NCBI RefSeq assembly: GCF_010731595.1
Contig: NZ_AP022582.1
Span: forward strand, 3,472,001-3,536,000
DNA length: 64,000 bases
Direction: 5' to 3'
From: Mycobacterium seoulense
GTDB taxonomy: Bacteria; Actinomycetota; Actinomycetes; Mycobacteriales; Mycobacteriaceae
The position numbers and the translations under genes are program-made. Positions 35,251-44,900 of the stretch are shown one piece after another. How positions within the stretch are numbered: position 1 is the first letter of the stretch; every line of letters starts with the position of its first letter. The notes under the pieces are model-generated. The model did not search any database. It was not told the origin of the DNA and worked only from the letters and a program-made list of their open reading frames with translations.

Positions 35251-36960
35251 GTGACGACGCTCAACGGCCCGCAGACCACCGGCCGGGAATACCGGAACCT
35301 CAGCGAGCCGCGGTACGCGGCGCGCACCGACATCAACACCGCGATCAAAATGCGCGACGGCACAACGCTTTTGGCCGACGTGCACCGGCCCGATGCCGAC
35401 GGTCGCTTCCCCGCACTGTTGGCCGCCTCACCGTATCCGCGGCAGATGCAGGATCTCGGCGCGCCGGCGGGGTTCGTCGAGGCCGGTAGGACGGACTTCT
35501 GGGTGCCGCGCGGCTACGTGCACGTCATCGCCAACCTGCGCGGGACCTGCGGCTCCGAAGGCACTTTCGACTTCTTCGACGCCCAGGAACGCCGGGACGT
35601 GCACGACCTGGTGGAGTGGGTCGCGGCCCAGCCGTGGTGCGACGGAAACGTCGGGATGATCGGCATCAGCTACTTCGCGATGACCCAGCTGGAGGCGGCC
35701 GTGGAGCGGCCGCCCCACCTCAAAGCGATATTTCCCCTTGCCGTGACGAGCGATCTGTACGAGGGCGCCAACCACCACGGGCTGTTGAGTTCGTCTTTCA
35801 TCACACCATTTCTCGCCATGATGGGCCTGACCTCCGAGCGCAGCGACAAGCTGTGGCGCAGCAAGCCAGTCGGGTTGGCGCGGCGCGTGCTGAACAGTCC
35901 GGGCGTGCACAAGAAATTCGAGACCATGAACGGCGAGGCGGCGGTCACCATGCTGCGACAGCTGCTCAGGCTGCCACACAATCCCCACCCGTGGGACGAA
36001 CTGTGGCAGGAGGCAGCGGTCAAGCACCCGACGCGCGACGAGTGGTGGCAAGAGCGAAACCTGTTGCCGCTGCTCACCGAAATCGACATCCCGGTCTACC
36101 TCGGGTGTGACTGGCAGAACGTGCCGTTACACCTGCCCTCGACGTTCGCCAGCTGGAGCGGGTTGTCGCACAACACACGCGTGCGGATGGGCATGCTCGG
36201 CGAGTTCGGGCTCACCTGGCCATGGGAAAGCATGCACATCGAGGCGCTGGCCTGGTACGACCATTGGCTGAAGGGCCGCGACACCGGGATCACCGACGGG
36301 CCGCCGATCCGCTACTTTTTGCCCGGCGCCGACGAGTGGCGAACCGCCGACACCTGGCCGCCGTCACAGGCCCCGCATCGCGAATTGGCCCTGCGTGCCG
36401 ACGGCGGTCTGGACGCCGACGAGGGTGATCCGGGCAGCCGCGAATTCATGGTGTTGGGCTCCGGCCTGGGCCGCGTCAAACCCAGCGAGGTCGACCCACC
36501 GTCGAGACTGGCCTGGACCAGCGCGGTGCTGAGCCAGGACATCGACGTCGTCGGCGACATCGAGCTGCGCCTCGTCGCGTCGGCGACGGCGATCGACACC
36601 GCCTGGATGCCGATGCTGCAGGACGTGGCCCCCGGCGGGGGAACGACCGATGTGACCGCGGGCTGGTTGCGCGCCAGCCTGCGCGAGGTCGACGAAGCGG
36701 CCAGCCGCCCCGGCGCGCCGGTGCTGCCCTGCCGCAACCCGCAAGCGGTGCCGCTCGGAGAGGATGTCGAGTACCGAATTCCGTTGGTCCCCAACGCCCG
36801 ACGGTTCAAGGCGGGCCATCGCATTCGCCTGACGCTGACCAGCGACGACCAGGACCCCTCGGTGCCGGCGATCATGAACTTCCGGCATGCCGGCGTCGGT
36901 ACGTCCAGCCTGAACACGGTGCGCTCGTCGTCGCGGCTACTGTTGCCGGTGCTCGGGTAG
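35251..36960 (+). CDS. CocE/NonD-family serine hydrolase (X-Pro dipeptidyl-peptidase-like)
   Basis: 569 residues, GTG start. The hydrolase domain has GMIGISYFAMTQ with probable nucleophile Ser140; the family consensus GxSYxG is altered to GISYFA. LRGTCGSEGTFDFFD is the oxyanion Tyr/Gly region and the C-terminal half is a jelly-roll (IELRLVASATAIDTAWMPML). Such enzymes cleave esters or amides (cocaine esterase, glutaryl-7-ACA acylase). It is the last chromosomal gene before the integrated element; the displaced tRNA end follows 38 bp after its stop. Confidence 0.86.
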   Translation: MTTLNGPQTTGREYRNLSEPRYAARTDINTAIKMRDGTTLLADVHRPDADGRFPALLAASPYPRQMQDLGAPAGFVEAGRTDFWVPRGYVHVIANLRGTCGSEGTFDFFDAQERRDVHDLVEWVAAQPWCDGNVGMIGISYFAMTQLEAAVERPPHLKAIFPLAVTSDLYEGANHHGLLSSSFITPFLAMMGLTSERSDKLWRSKPVGLARRVLNSPGVHKKFETMNGEAAVTMLRQLLRLPHNPHPWDELWQEAAVKHPTRDEWWQERNLLPLLTEIDIPVYLGCDWQNVPLHLPSTFASWSGLSHNTRVRMGMLGEFGLTWPWESMHIEALAWYDHWLKGRDTGITDGPPIRYFLPGADEWRTADTWPPSQAPHRELALRADGGLDADEGDPGSREFMVLGSGLGRVKPSEVDPPSRLAWTSAVLSQDIDVVGDIELRLVASATAIDTAWMPMLQDVAPGGGTTDVTAGWLRASLREVDEAASRPGAPVLPCRNPQAVPLGEDVEYRIPLVPNARRFKAGHRIRLTLTSDDQDPSVPAIMNFRHAGVGTSSLNTVRSSSRLLLPVLG

Positions 36961-36997
36961 CTAGCGCCCCAGGTGAGCAGGGAAAGCGCTTGCACGG

Positions 36998-37049
36998 TGG
37001 CCAGGGGCGGGATCGAACCGCCGACCTTCCGCTTTTCAGGCGGACGGGA
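36998..37049. repeat. attL: displaced 3' part of tRNA-Phe
   Basis: This stretch matches the minus-strand tRNA-Phe 3' half at 55452-55502 (T arm, variable loop, anticodon 3' side) with two differences. Those two fall opposite each other in the T stem (GGCGG/CCGCC here, GCCGG/CCGGC in the intact gene), so pairing is kept. It has no 5' half and so is not a tRNA gene. It ends CCACCG where the intact gene has CCACCA. Confidence 0.85.
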
Positions 37050-37147
37050 TAGCTACTGAACTGCGGTTTATTTGGGGCTGTGCGCCGTATACGCCGCATT
37101 GAGCTGCGCTGACGTATTCAGGCTGTCCGGCGAACGGACATAAACCG

Positions 37148-37163
37148 GACACGGTGCTTGCAC
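37148..37163 (-). repeat. Putative integrase arm-type site near attL
   Basis: On the minus strand this reads GTGCAAGCACCGTGTC, 14 of 16 identical to GTGCAAGACCCGTGTC at 55421-55436 beside attR, in opposite orientation. Inverted arm sites on both ends are what a tyrosine-integrase intasome would use. Confidence 0.45.
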
Positions 37164-37235
37164 TCCTGACCAGGAGCTTCAGCGCTGCCGTTTGCGTTAT
37201 GGGCAGCTTCGAGGCTCCGGGGAGCAGGCACCCCA

Positions 37236-38750
37236 ATGCCCAGAATCGCATCATCAGCCACCGGACCGACAACGTCGACGAACGGCGCGACAACCGCATC
37301 CGAACAGCCGCCATGCAGGCTCGGTTCTGCCGGCGCCTCGGAGGACGGGAGGGCGCGAACGCCCGAGGCCGTCAGGCCGCAGGGCGGGAGAGCGCCAGCG
37401 GTCGGCCGTACGTCAACCGAGGCGCCGAGCCTCAACCCGGCCACTGCCGGCGGGCTTGTTATATGTGCCGAAAATGTCCGCAAGTCGGTTGACGACGGGA
37501 TCGCGACCGGCGAGCTGCGGGCGATCGACGCACTGGGGCTGCGGTTCCCGAGTCCCGAGATGGTCGCCGCGGCTGCGGCATTATTCGAGCCAGCGCCACC
37601 GTGGGCGGCTGGTCCTGGGCGTCGCGGGGTCGAACCTGAGTCCGGACGGTTCCGCATCAGTGTCGGTCCTGGCGTGGTGCGGCTCGGGTGGACCAATCCA
37701 GTCCGTGCCGAAAAGACCGCCGAACGGGCGGTGGGTCATCACCAACGCGACGTTGACGACGCCAAGTTCCATGTCCGGAATGAACTCAAACACAATGCCG
37801 GGCACGGTGGTCAGGCCGTCGTGTCTTCGACACGACGGAGTCCTGCGGACAGCGACCGAGCTGGTACCTGCGGTGTCATCACAGAGTGGTCCAGGAAATC
37901 ACGATCGTCGATGTGCCGTACTTTCGCCGAGCTGGACTACAGCCCGTTGGTGGAATCTGGCCGCGTCCCCGCTATGGTCACACTCACTTATCCCGGGCAC
38001 TGGGAGGTCGTCGCCCCGCATGGAGCCAGCGTCAAGCGGCACATGGTGTTGTGGCGCAAACGCTTTCAACGGGAGTATGGCGAACCCGCTCGCTACATCT
38101 GGAAATTGGAATTTCAGCGGCGCGGTGCACCCCACATTCACCTATGGATGGCACCTCCGATGTCGCCCGGTCGATCAGGCCTGGGCTTCTCTCAGTGGCT
38201 GTCCGAAGCGTGGTCTCTGGTCGTTGACCATCCCGACCCGGTGCAGAAAGCTCGCCATCGGCTCGCCGGAACCGCCATCGACGTGCGCAACGGGCTGAAA
38301 GCCTGCGACCCCAAGCGGCTCGCCGTCTACTTCACCAAGCACTCATCACCAAACCTGAACGGCGACAAGGAATACCAGCACGTAGTGCCCGAATTGTGGC
38401 GGCGGCCCGGCTGCGGCCCCGGCCGGTTCTGGGGTGTGTACGGACTCAAGAAGGCCATCGCTGTCGTCGAAGTCGCCCAGGATGCGTACCTGGCTGCTCG
38501 GCGGATCGTGCGACGCTGGTCACGTAGCCAGGCAGTGTACGGCGATTCGGCCAGCCGCTTCCCTACTGCCATGGTGCCGCGCAAGGCCACGCTCCTGGTC
38601 CCGCGCGTCAACCGCGATACCGGCACTGTGACGTACCGGCGGGTCCGCCGACGACGAACGCTCTGCAATCAAGGCGGCCTGGCCGGCGGATATGCCCTCG
38701 TGAATGACGGTCCAGCGTTCGCCGTCAAGCTTGCGCTCGCAATCACGTAG
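37236..38750 (+). CDS. HUH-type rolling-circle replication initiator (AICE Rep)
   Basis: The frame gives up to 504 residues, but the true start is unclear and the first ~80 codons look non-coding. From about residue 215, ITEWSRKSRSSMCRTFAELDY, MVTLTYPGHWE (motif 1) and GAPHIHLWM (motif 2, HUH, near residue 300) appear, then AVYFTKHSS with a candidate catalytic Tyr and Lys. This pattern is typical of Rep proteins of actinobacterial mobile elements. It would nick the element's origin for replication or transfer. It lies at the far left end, away from xis/int where AICE rep genes usually sit. Confidence 0.75.
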   Translation: MPRIASSATGPTTSTNGATTASEQPPCRLGSAGASEDGRARTPEAVRPQGGRAPAVGRTSTEAPSLNPATAGGLVICAENVRKSVDDGIATGELRAIDALGLRFPSPEMVAAAAALFEPAPPWAAGPGRRGVEPESGRFRISVGPGVVRLGWTNPVRAEKTAERAVGHHQRDVDDAKFHVRNELKHNAGHGGQAVVSSTRRSPADSDRAGTCGVITEWSRKSRSSMCRTFAELDYSPLVESGRVPAMVTLTYPGHWEVVAPHGASVKRHMVLWRKRFQREYGEPARYIWKLEFQRRGAPHIHLWMAPPMSPGRSGLGFSQWLSEAWSLVVDHPDPVQKARHRLAGTAIDVRNGLKACDPKRLAVYFTKHSSPNLNGDKEYQHVVPELWRRPGCGPGRFWGVYGLKKAIAVVEVAQDAYLAARRIVRRWSRSQAVYGDSASRFPTAMVPRKATLLVPRVNRDTGTVTYRRVRRRRTLCNQGGLAGGYALVNDGPAFAVKLALAIT

Positions 38751-38779
38751 GCGCCGACCTCGTATTGGCCGCGCGATGC

Positions 38780-39593
38780 TTACCTCCAGCGTAAAAATGT
38801 CTGGACGACGCCTTTCAGTTCGGCGGTCTTGTCCTTGGCGGCACCGGTTAGATCGATTGCCCTGTCCTTGACCGCGTCGGCCAAATCCGTGGCCTTGCCC
38901 TTGGCTGTCGCGGCGCCCTCTGTTCCCGTTGCCCGCACTTTGTCCACGGCTTCGCCCACGGCCTGGCGCCACCGCTTCGCATCGGTGGCCGCGTCGTCCG
39001 ACTCGATGCCAAGGCGGTCGCGAAAAGCCACCACACCCGTCGCAATCTCGTTGCTCGACCGCACGGCCGCAGGTGCGTCGCGTGGATTGAGCAGTACTTT
39101 GGAATTCGCGTTGCGGACCGTCTCGTTCATTTGGGTCAGTAAGCGGGCGGTGCTGCTCGAGATGAGGTCCAGCCGCTTCTGACGGGCCTCAGTCAGCCCC
39201 AGCCGGTGACTGTTGAGATCCTCGGGAGCGGAATCGAGCACCCGATCGAGTTCCAGCACGGCCACCCCCGTCGTGGAGCTGGAAGCAGCGCGCGATGACC
39301 GCCAGCCACTCGCGCACCTTGGGCTCGGCCTCCTTGCTGGCCTTGGCAATCTTGCCGAGGTCGGCCTTCTTCTCCAGAGTCTCGGCGATGGCGTCAAGTT
39401 GGCGTATTGCGTACGCCTGCGTCCGCGCGAGCACCAATGAGCCCGACTGGATCTTCGACCAAGTGATCTCCGAAACCCGCCCGACCTGGTCGCGCACGGC
39501 GAGCGCTTCCTCTATGACTAGGCCGGCGCACCCTGACGGGACGCGAACTATCAAGAAGCTACCCGCGCCGGCGTCGCTGGACGGCATTCTCAT
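38780..39593 (-). pseudogene. Coiled-coil-like hypothetical protein, frameshifted
   Basis: Two minus-strand frames join to one protein. The N-terminal frame (from ATG 39593) reads to VIARCFQLHD, the C-terminal frame resumes at GVAVLELDRVLDSAPED. The junction is a run of five C at 39265-39269 (five G on the coding strand); four would restore the frame to ...LHDGVAVLELD. The product has Ala/Lys/Glu-rich helices (EKKADLGKIAKASKEAEPKVREWL) and no domain I recognise. Either a recent mutation or a sequencing error in the homopolymer explains it. Confidence 0.6.
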
Positions 39594-39694
39594 AACGCCG
39601 CGGACTCGCTGGCCACGGAATTCAGCTCAGCGCCTGTGAAACCTGATTCTTTCGGGTGTGGCGATACGGCGAGTACGGATCTTAGGGTTTGAAC

Positions 39695-40063
39695 ATGGCC
39701 TCTCCGTCACCACATTCCAGTCCACTGCAACGACGACCGCCAGCCTGGCAACGTTGGGTGCTTAATGCACTGCACGGCTTCGACAGGCGCATCATCGACG
39801 ACTGGGCAGCGCTTATGAGCAACCACCTCCAACGGTCCGGTGGTGCCACCCCAATGCGGACCGCTCAATACACCGTCGATGCGCTGCTCTACGTGGACAG
39901 GCTTCGGTCAGCGACTGCGGTGCTTGCTTCACACGGCAATCCTGCAGGGCGCCACCAACTGGCCGATGCCGCTCTCGACTTGAAGTCTGCTGTCGACGGC
40001 TTATGTGAAGCACGAGACCAGCTATTGAAAGCTGCTGGCGCCGAACGGGTTACCTACGATTAG
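39695..40063 (+). CDS. Hypothetical protein, 122 aa
   Basis: A small, mostly helical protein starting MASPSPHSSPLQRRPPAWQ at ATG 39695. No motif is recognised. It lies alone between the frameshifted gene and the toxin-antitoxin pair, in sequence somewhat richer in AT than the backbone. It may be an element-specific gene. Confidence 0.5.
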   Translation: MASPSPHSSPLQRRPPAWQRWVLNALHGFDRRIIDDWAALMSNHLQRSGGATPMRTAQYTVDALLYVDRLRSATAVLASHGNPAGRHQLADAALDLKSAVDGLCEARDQLLKAAGAERVTYD

Positions 40064-40109
40064 CGTCGGGAAATCGACATTGTGACGCAGACCCCGGCGC
40101 CTGCCACCT

Positions 40110-40127
40110 TTTCGTAACTTTCGTAAC
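40110..40127 (+). promoter_or_regulatory. Tandem TTTCGTAAC repeats upstream of antitoxin
   Basis: TTTCGTAAC occurs twice without a gap (40110-40118, 40119-40127), followed by TATGCT, a candidate -10, and TACGAT. CGTA...TACG also makes a small inverted repeat. It is 50 bp upstream of the antitoxin start and is a likely autoregulatory operator. Confidence 0.5.
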
Positions 40128-40178
40128 TATGCTACGATCAGTCGCGTTCCGAGGGTGAGGTGAAAGGAAGTGAGACCC

Positions 40179-40682
40179 ATGAGCACCGCCTCCGCGGAGA
40201 TTGTCAGCCCGGTTCCGGCCGATGCCGATGGGCTTGCCGATGTCCTGAGCTTCATCGAGGCGCACGAAGCCCGTCACGGGACCTCTCCTGAGCCTGCATT
40301 CTTCCTGTCCGGTGCGAGCGAACACGATCGCGTCGAACTGACCGAACAGCTTCACGAGGTCCTCAAGCGTGCCGTCCACGCCCTCAGCCACGGCCAGTCG
40401 ATCAGCATCCTGACCCGTGACCAGGAAATCTCCACCCAGCAGGCCGCCGAGATCCTCGGCCTGAGCCGCCCCACGGTGGTCCGCCTCATCCAGAACGGCG
40501 AGTTAGACGCGCACGTGCCCGGCGCGGTCCGACGCAAGCTGCGGCTTGCTGATGTCCTTGCCTACCGCGAGGAACTTCACGCTCGACGCAACCAGTTCAT
40601 CACCGAGAGTTCGGCGGAGTTCGCGGACGCCGACGCCGACGAGGTCGCCGAGTTACTCGCCGAGGCGAAACGCAAGCGTTGA
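40179..40682 (+). CDS. Antitoxin with excisionase-type helix-turn-helix
   Basis: 167 residues from ATG 40179 with GAAAGGAAG at 40162-40170. The DNA-binding block is EISTQQAAEILGLSRPTVVRLIQNGELDAHVPGAVRRKLRLADVLAY (MerR/Xis-like), followed by an acidic, helical C-terminus likely to wrap the toxin. It is 30 bp ahead of the PIN-domain gene. This pairing is a common actinobacterial type II module. Confidence 0.8.
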   Translation: MSTASAEIVSPVPADADGLADVLSFIEAHEARHGTSPEPAFFLSGASEHDRVELTEQLHEVLKRAVHALSHGQSISILTRDQEISTQQAAEILGLSRPTVVRLIQNGELDAHVPGAVRRKLRLADVLAYREELHARRNQFITESSAEFADADADEVAELLAEAKRKR

Positions 40683-40712
40683 CCGTCGGCGGCGTCTGAA
40701 AGACTCGCCCAC

Positions 40713-41312
40713 GTGTATCGCGCTGTCCTCGACACCTGCGCCCTCGTGCCGAGCCTTCAGCGTGACTTCCTGCTGCAGTTGGCCACCGAGGAGGCTTACG
40801 CGCCCATCTGGGGATCTGGGATTCTCTTCGAGCTGGACTACATACTCGCCGGCCTGCACGACAGGCGCGGGATCAGCGATAGCGCAAGGCGCCGACAGCA
40901 CCTTTTCGACCAGCTGAAGCAGGCGTTTCCGGGCTCAGAGGTTCACGCACCCAAAGACCGCGAGTACAGCTACGGACTCAACGATCCCGATGACGGCCAC
41001 GTCGCCCACGCGGCGATCATCGGCAAAGCCGACGCCATCGTCACCGACGATCGCCGGGCCGGGTTCAGCACAGCCGGCGTGCTCGCGGAGGCCGATATCG
41101 AGACTGTGCACCCACATCAGTTCGCAGCCAACACAGTGTCAGCGCACCCGCATGCAGGAGTACGGGCGTTGCGAGAGATGTCGAATCGCCGAACCAACCC
41201 GCCGCAGACCCCGGAACAGATCCTCGACCTGCTGGTGACACAGCACAACATGACCGAGGTCGCCGAGATCCTGCTGCCGCTGCTGGCGGAAGACACCCGG
41301 TGTCCCGGCTGA
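40713..41312 (+). CDS. PIN-domain toxin (VapC-like ribonuclease)
   Basis: 199 residues, GTG start. The acidic catalytic residues are visible: VLDTCAL (Asp7), ELDYILA, DPDDGHVAHAA and IVTDDRRAG. PIN toxins cut RNA, often tRNA or rRNA, when free of antitoxin. The C-terminal 60 residues (TPEQILDLLVTQHNMTEVAEILLPLL) extend past the usual ~130-residue PIN domain. Its stop abuts the integrase remnant at 41312. Confidence 0.82.
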   Translation: MYRAVLDTCALVPSLQRDFLLQLATEEAYAPIWGSGILFELDYILAGLHDRRGISDSARRRQHLFDQLKQAFPGSEVHAPKDREYSYGLNDPDDGHVAHAAIIGKADAIVTDDRRAGFSTAGVLAEADIETVHPHQFAANTVSAHPHAGVRALREMSNRRTNPPQTPEQILDLLVTQHNMTEVAEILLPLLAEDTRCPG

Positions 41313-41370
41313 CCAACCTCGATCAACTTCACACGACTGAAATTGACACGCCGAAGACCGGACAAATCAA
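41312..41370 (+). pseudogene. Remnant of the 3' end of a tyrosine integrase gene
   Basis: Read in frame this gives TNLDQLHTTEIDTPKTGQ, aligning to TNLDQLHATEIHAPKTGQ at residues 361-378 of the intact integrase (54259-55413). Nothing upstream of it resembles the rest of an integrase; the PIN gene ends there. It marks the right end of an older, partly deleted element. Confidence 0.8.
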
Positions 41371-41382
41371 ACTATCCACCGA

Positions 41383-41440
41383 GTGCATGACCCGTGCCTA
41401 TGCAGGTAGAACGTGTGGCCAGAGCCGGGATCGAAGCGGG
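41383..41440 (+). repeat. Internal att remnant (arm site plus core)
   Basis: GTGCATGACCCGTGCC (41383-41398) matches the arm site at 55421-55436, and TGGCCAGAGCCGGGATCGAA (41416-41435) matches the tRNA-Phe T-arm region. The order and spacing are the same as at attR. The core carries GCCGGG like the intact tRNA, not GGCGGG... as at attL. The anticodon half is lost. Confidence 0.75.
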
Positions 41441-41479
41441 TACGAACTCAAACTCGACCCGGTTGCGTCCAGCAGAGCG

Positions 41480-41971
41480 GTGTACCGGGACCGAACCCTG
41501 CTCACCGCCCTGCGCCAAGGCGCAGGACTTCACTACGTCAACGGCACGAACGGTGTGAAAGATCTCGACGTGTACACCTTCTACGCGGCGGACCCGAGCG
41601 TCGGGTATCCATACCGCCGCGGAGGTGTCGAGGACTTCGGAGAGTCAGAGCACGGCCGGCACCCCGACGAACACGAGTTCGTCGGACGGCGTGTGAACCT
41701 GCTCGGCCGGACCCTCCAAGGTCGGCCTTCAGCCGATCCCGTAGCCGCTGTACGCAGCTATCTCCTTGCGGGCGCCACGGCGACCGCCAAGGAGCTCGCC
41801 AAGAAGGCGGTGGTGGCGATCGATCCGGGGAGTGAGGTTCAGCCAGGTGGTGTGGCCCGTGCTATGAGAGCTACTGCTCCGGCCCCGCCAACGAACACGG
41901 TGGAGCACGGAACCGTTCCCTCGTCGGGTGCGTCTAGCAGGTATGGAGGAGTACGCAGAGGAACTGGCTGA
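41480..41971 (+). pseudogene. 5'-truncated gene of a conserved actinobacterial hypothetical family
   Basis: The open frame runs in from the integrase remnant through the att core, so its natural start is missing; GTG 41480 is the first plausible codon. The product has GLHYVNGTNGVKDLDVYTFYA, YPYRRGGVEDFGESEHGRHP and FVGRRVNLLGRTL, blocks I recall from hypothetical proteins of streptomycetes (about 180 residues). It seems to be the C-terminal ~80% left after recombination at the att site. It overlaps the restriction gene start by 29 bp. Confidence 0.5.
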
Positions 41972-44900
41972 ACTGGTCTCGCCCGACGCCGCCGCGATGG
42001 AGGAGGACGATCTGGTCCAGATATCGGCGCCCCTTCCGCAACTCGCCGCTCCAGAGCAAAGCGCCGAGCTTCGTGGCCCTTACGCTGCGGAGGTGACCTC
42101 GCCACACCTGGACCAGATCGTCGCTCGACTAGCAGCGCAAACCAGCAGACCCGAAGCAACGACGCAGGCGGACATCTACGCGCTGCTCACCCAGGCCGAC
42201 ATCGGACTAGGAACCGATGAGGTGGCGACGATGGAGGCCCAAGTCGGCGACGGGACCCGCCGCCGGATCGATGTCGAGATCGGCCAGTGCGTCATCGAGG
42301 TCAAGAAGAACCTGCACGCCGCGGACCTCGCAGCCGCTGAAGAGCAGCTAGCCGGATATGTCGCCCAGAGGACCCAGGCGCTCGGCCGGTACGTGGGCAT
42401 CCTCACTGACGGCCGCGAATGGAGGCTCTACCACCTCGACAACGGCGCGCTGGAACTGGTGTCCACCCACACGCTCAGCGTGCAGAACCCGGACAGCGAT
42501 GAACTCCTCGTCTGGCTGGAATCGGTGATGTCCACACTGAGCGCCATCCAGCCCGTTCCCGAAGAGATCGAGCGGCGGCTCGGCGCCGAGTCGCCGGCAC
42601 ACATGCTCGACGCCGCCGAGCTGCAAGCCATCTACGATGCCAACAAGGACGACAACGAGGTCCAGCTCAAACGCCAGCTCTGGGCGAAGCTGCTCCGCGC
42701 GGCACTCGGCGAAGACTTTGTAGACAGCGAAGAGCTGTTCATCAACCACACCCTCCTGGTAACCACCGCCGAGTTGATCGCCCACGCCGTCCTCGGCTTC
42801 GATGTCGGTCCGACCGGCACACTCACCGCACGGGAGATCACCAGCGGCGCCGAGTTCGCCAACGCCCGCATTCGAGGTGTCGTGGAGGCCGACTTCTTCG
42901 ACTGGGTCACCGACACCCCGACCGGCGAGTCGTTTGTCCGCAATCTGGGGCGGCGAGTATCTCGATTCGATTGGCGCACCGTCGAACACGACGTGCTCAA
43001 GGTGCTCTACCAGTCCGTCATCACCCAGGAGACCCGCGAGAGTCTCGGCGAGTACTACACCCCCGACTGGCTCGCCGACCGCATGGTGCACGCGTTCGTT
43101 ACCGACGCGTTGAATTCGGTGGTTGCCGACCCCAGCTGCGGCAGCGGCACGTTCCTGTTCCACGCCGTGCGGCACTTCCTCGCCGCCGCCTCCGAAGCCG
43201 GTATCGACATCGACGACGCGGTGCAGCAGGCCACGCACCACGTTGTCGGCATCGATGTGCACCCCGTCGCTGTGACCCTTGCGCGCGTCACCTACCTGCT
43301 CGCATTGGGGCGCGAGAACATCACCTCCGGCGGTCGGAAGGACCTGACCGTGCCGGTCTATCTCGGCGACTCGATTCAGTGGCGCCAGGAAGCCGACATC
43401 TTCAGCAGCGAGGCGGTCCGAGTACGCACCGACGAGGCCGACATCGCGGGCGGCAGTGGACTGTTCACCCTGGACCTCCTGTTTCCGCGCAGCGTGCTGA
43501 AGAACGCCACCGAGTTCGATTACCTAGTTTCCGACATGGCTGATCGAGCGCTGGTTACCGAACCCTCCAATGCCGGGAAGGCGGTCCTACCCGTCCTGAA
43601 GAGTCGGGGCATCGCGCCCGATGGCAAGGACGGAAAGATGCTCGCCGAGACCTTCTCGAACCTATGCACCTTGAGAGCCCAAGGCCGCAACCATATTTGG
43701 GGCTACTACGTCCGAAACCTGATCCGTCCCCTCTGGCTGGCCGAACCCGACAACCGGGTGGACGTCCTGATCGGCAACCCACCGTGGCTGCGCTACAACA
43801 AGATGACCGGCCCGATGCAGGTACAGTTCCGTGCCCTGTCACGGGAGCGCAACCTGCTCACCGGCGCTCTGGGGGCGTCGGGCCGCGACCTTGCGACTCT
43901 CTTCGTGGTCCGCGCCGTCGAGCTGTACCTACGCCGTGGGGGCGAGTTCGCGTTCGTCATGCCTCACGGGGTCTTGAGTCGCAGCCCCCACACCGGTTTC
44001 CGGAGCGGTGACTGGCGCAGCGATACCGGCAACCACCTCACGGTCGAGTTCGGTGAAAGCTGGGATTTGAAGGGCGCCGACACCGCAACGGGCTTCCCCA
44101 TCCCGTGCTGTGTCGTCCACGGGAAGCTCTCGGAGTCGATCGGCAAGATGCCCGCGACCACCCTTGCGTGGGCGGGGCGGTTGTCTCGCGCCGACGTCCC
44201 GTGGTCGGTGGCATCGGAGAAGCTCACCACCGGTCCCTCGGCGGTGCGGGTCCTCGACCACGGTGTCGTGGTGCCGGAGAGCCCGTACAAGGAGCGGTTC
44301 CGCCAGGGCGCGATCATCGTACCTAAGGTGCTGCTATTCGTTGAAGATGCACCAGCCGGACCACTCGGACCGGGTGCGGGCCGTCGCGACGTCACCTCTG
44401 CGCGCAGCCGCCTGGAGAAGTTGCCGTGGAAAGACTGCGATTCGCTTCGAGCGAACGTGGAGACGCGCTTCATCCACCCCATCTACCTCGGGGAACAGGT
44501 TTTACCCTTCCGGACGACCGAACCGAAGGAAGCAGTTCTACCGATCACCAAGACCTCAATCATGTCCGCAGATGAAATCGAGCTCCACGGAGGTTTGCAG
44601 GCGTGGTGGTCCGAAGCCGAGACGGTGTGGGAGCGGCACCGACCAGCGCGTGAGACCAAGCCGCTGCGCGAGCGAATGGACTACCACGCGCAGCTCTCCT
44701 CGCAGTTACCCATCGCGCCGACCAGAGTCGTCTACACCGCCTCCGGTAACACGATTGCGGCGGCCATCGTCCGTGATGATCGGGCGGTCATCGAGCACAA
44801 GTTGTACTGGGCTCCGTGCCTGGTCGAAGGAGAAGCCCACTACCTGACGGCGATTCTGAACTCCGCTCCGATCCTTGCCAATGTGCAGCCGCTACAAGCG

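Noticed and set aside
36998..37049. Looks like a tRNA gene (tRNA-Phe 3' half)
   Set aside because: The 5' half (acceptor 5' strand and D arm) is missing; it is the displaced attachment-site copy.
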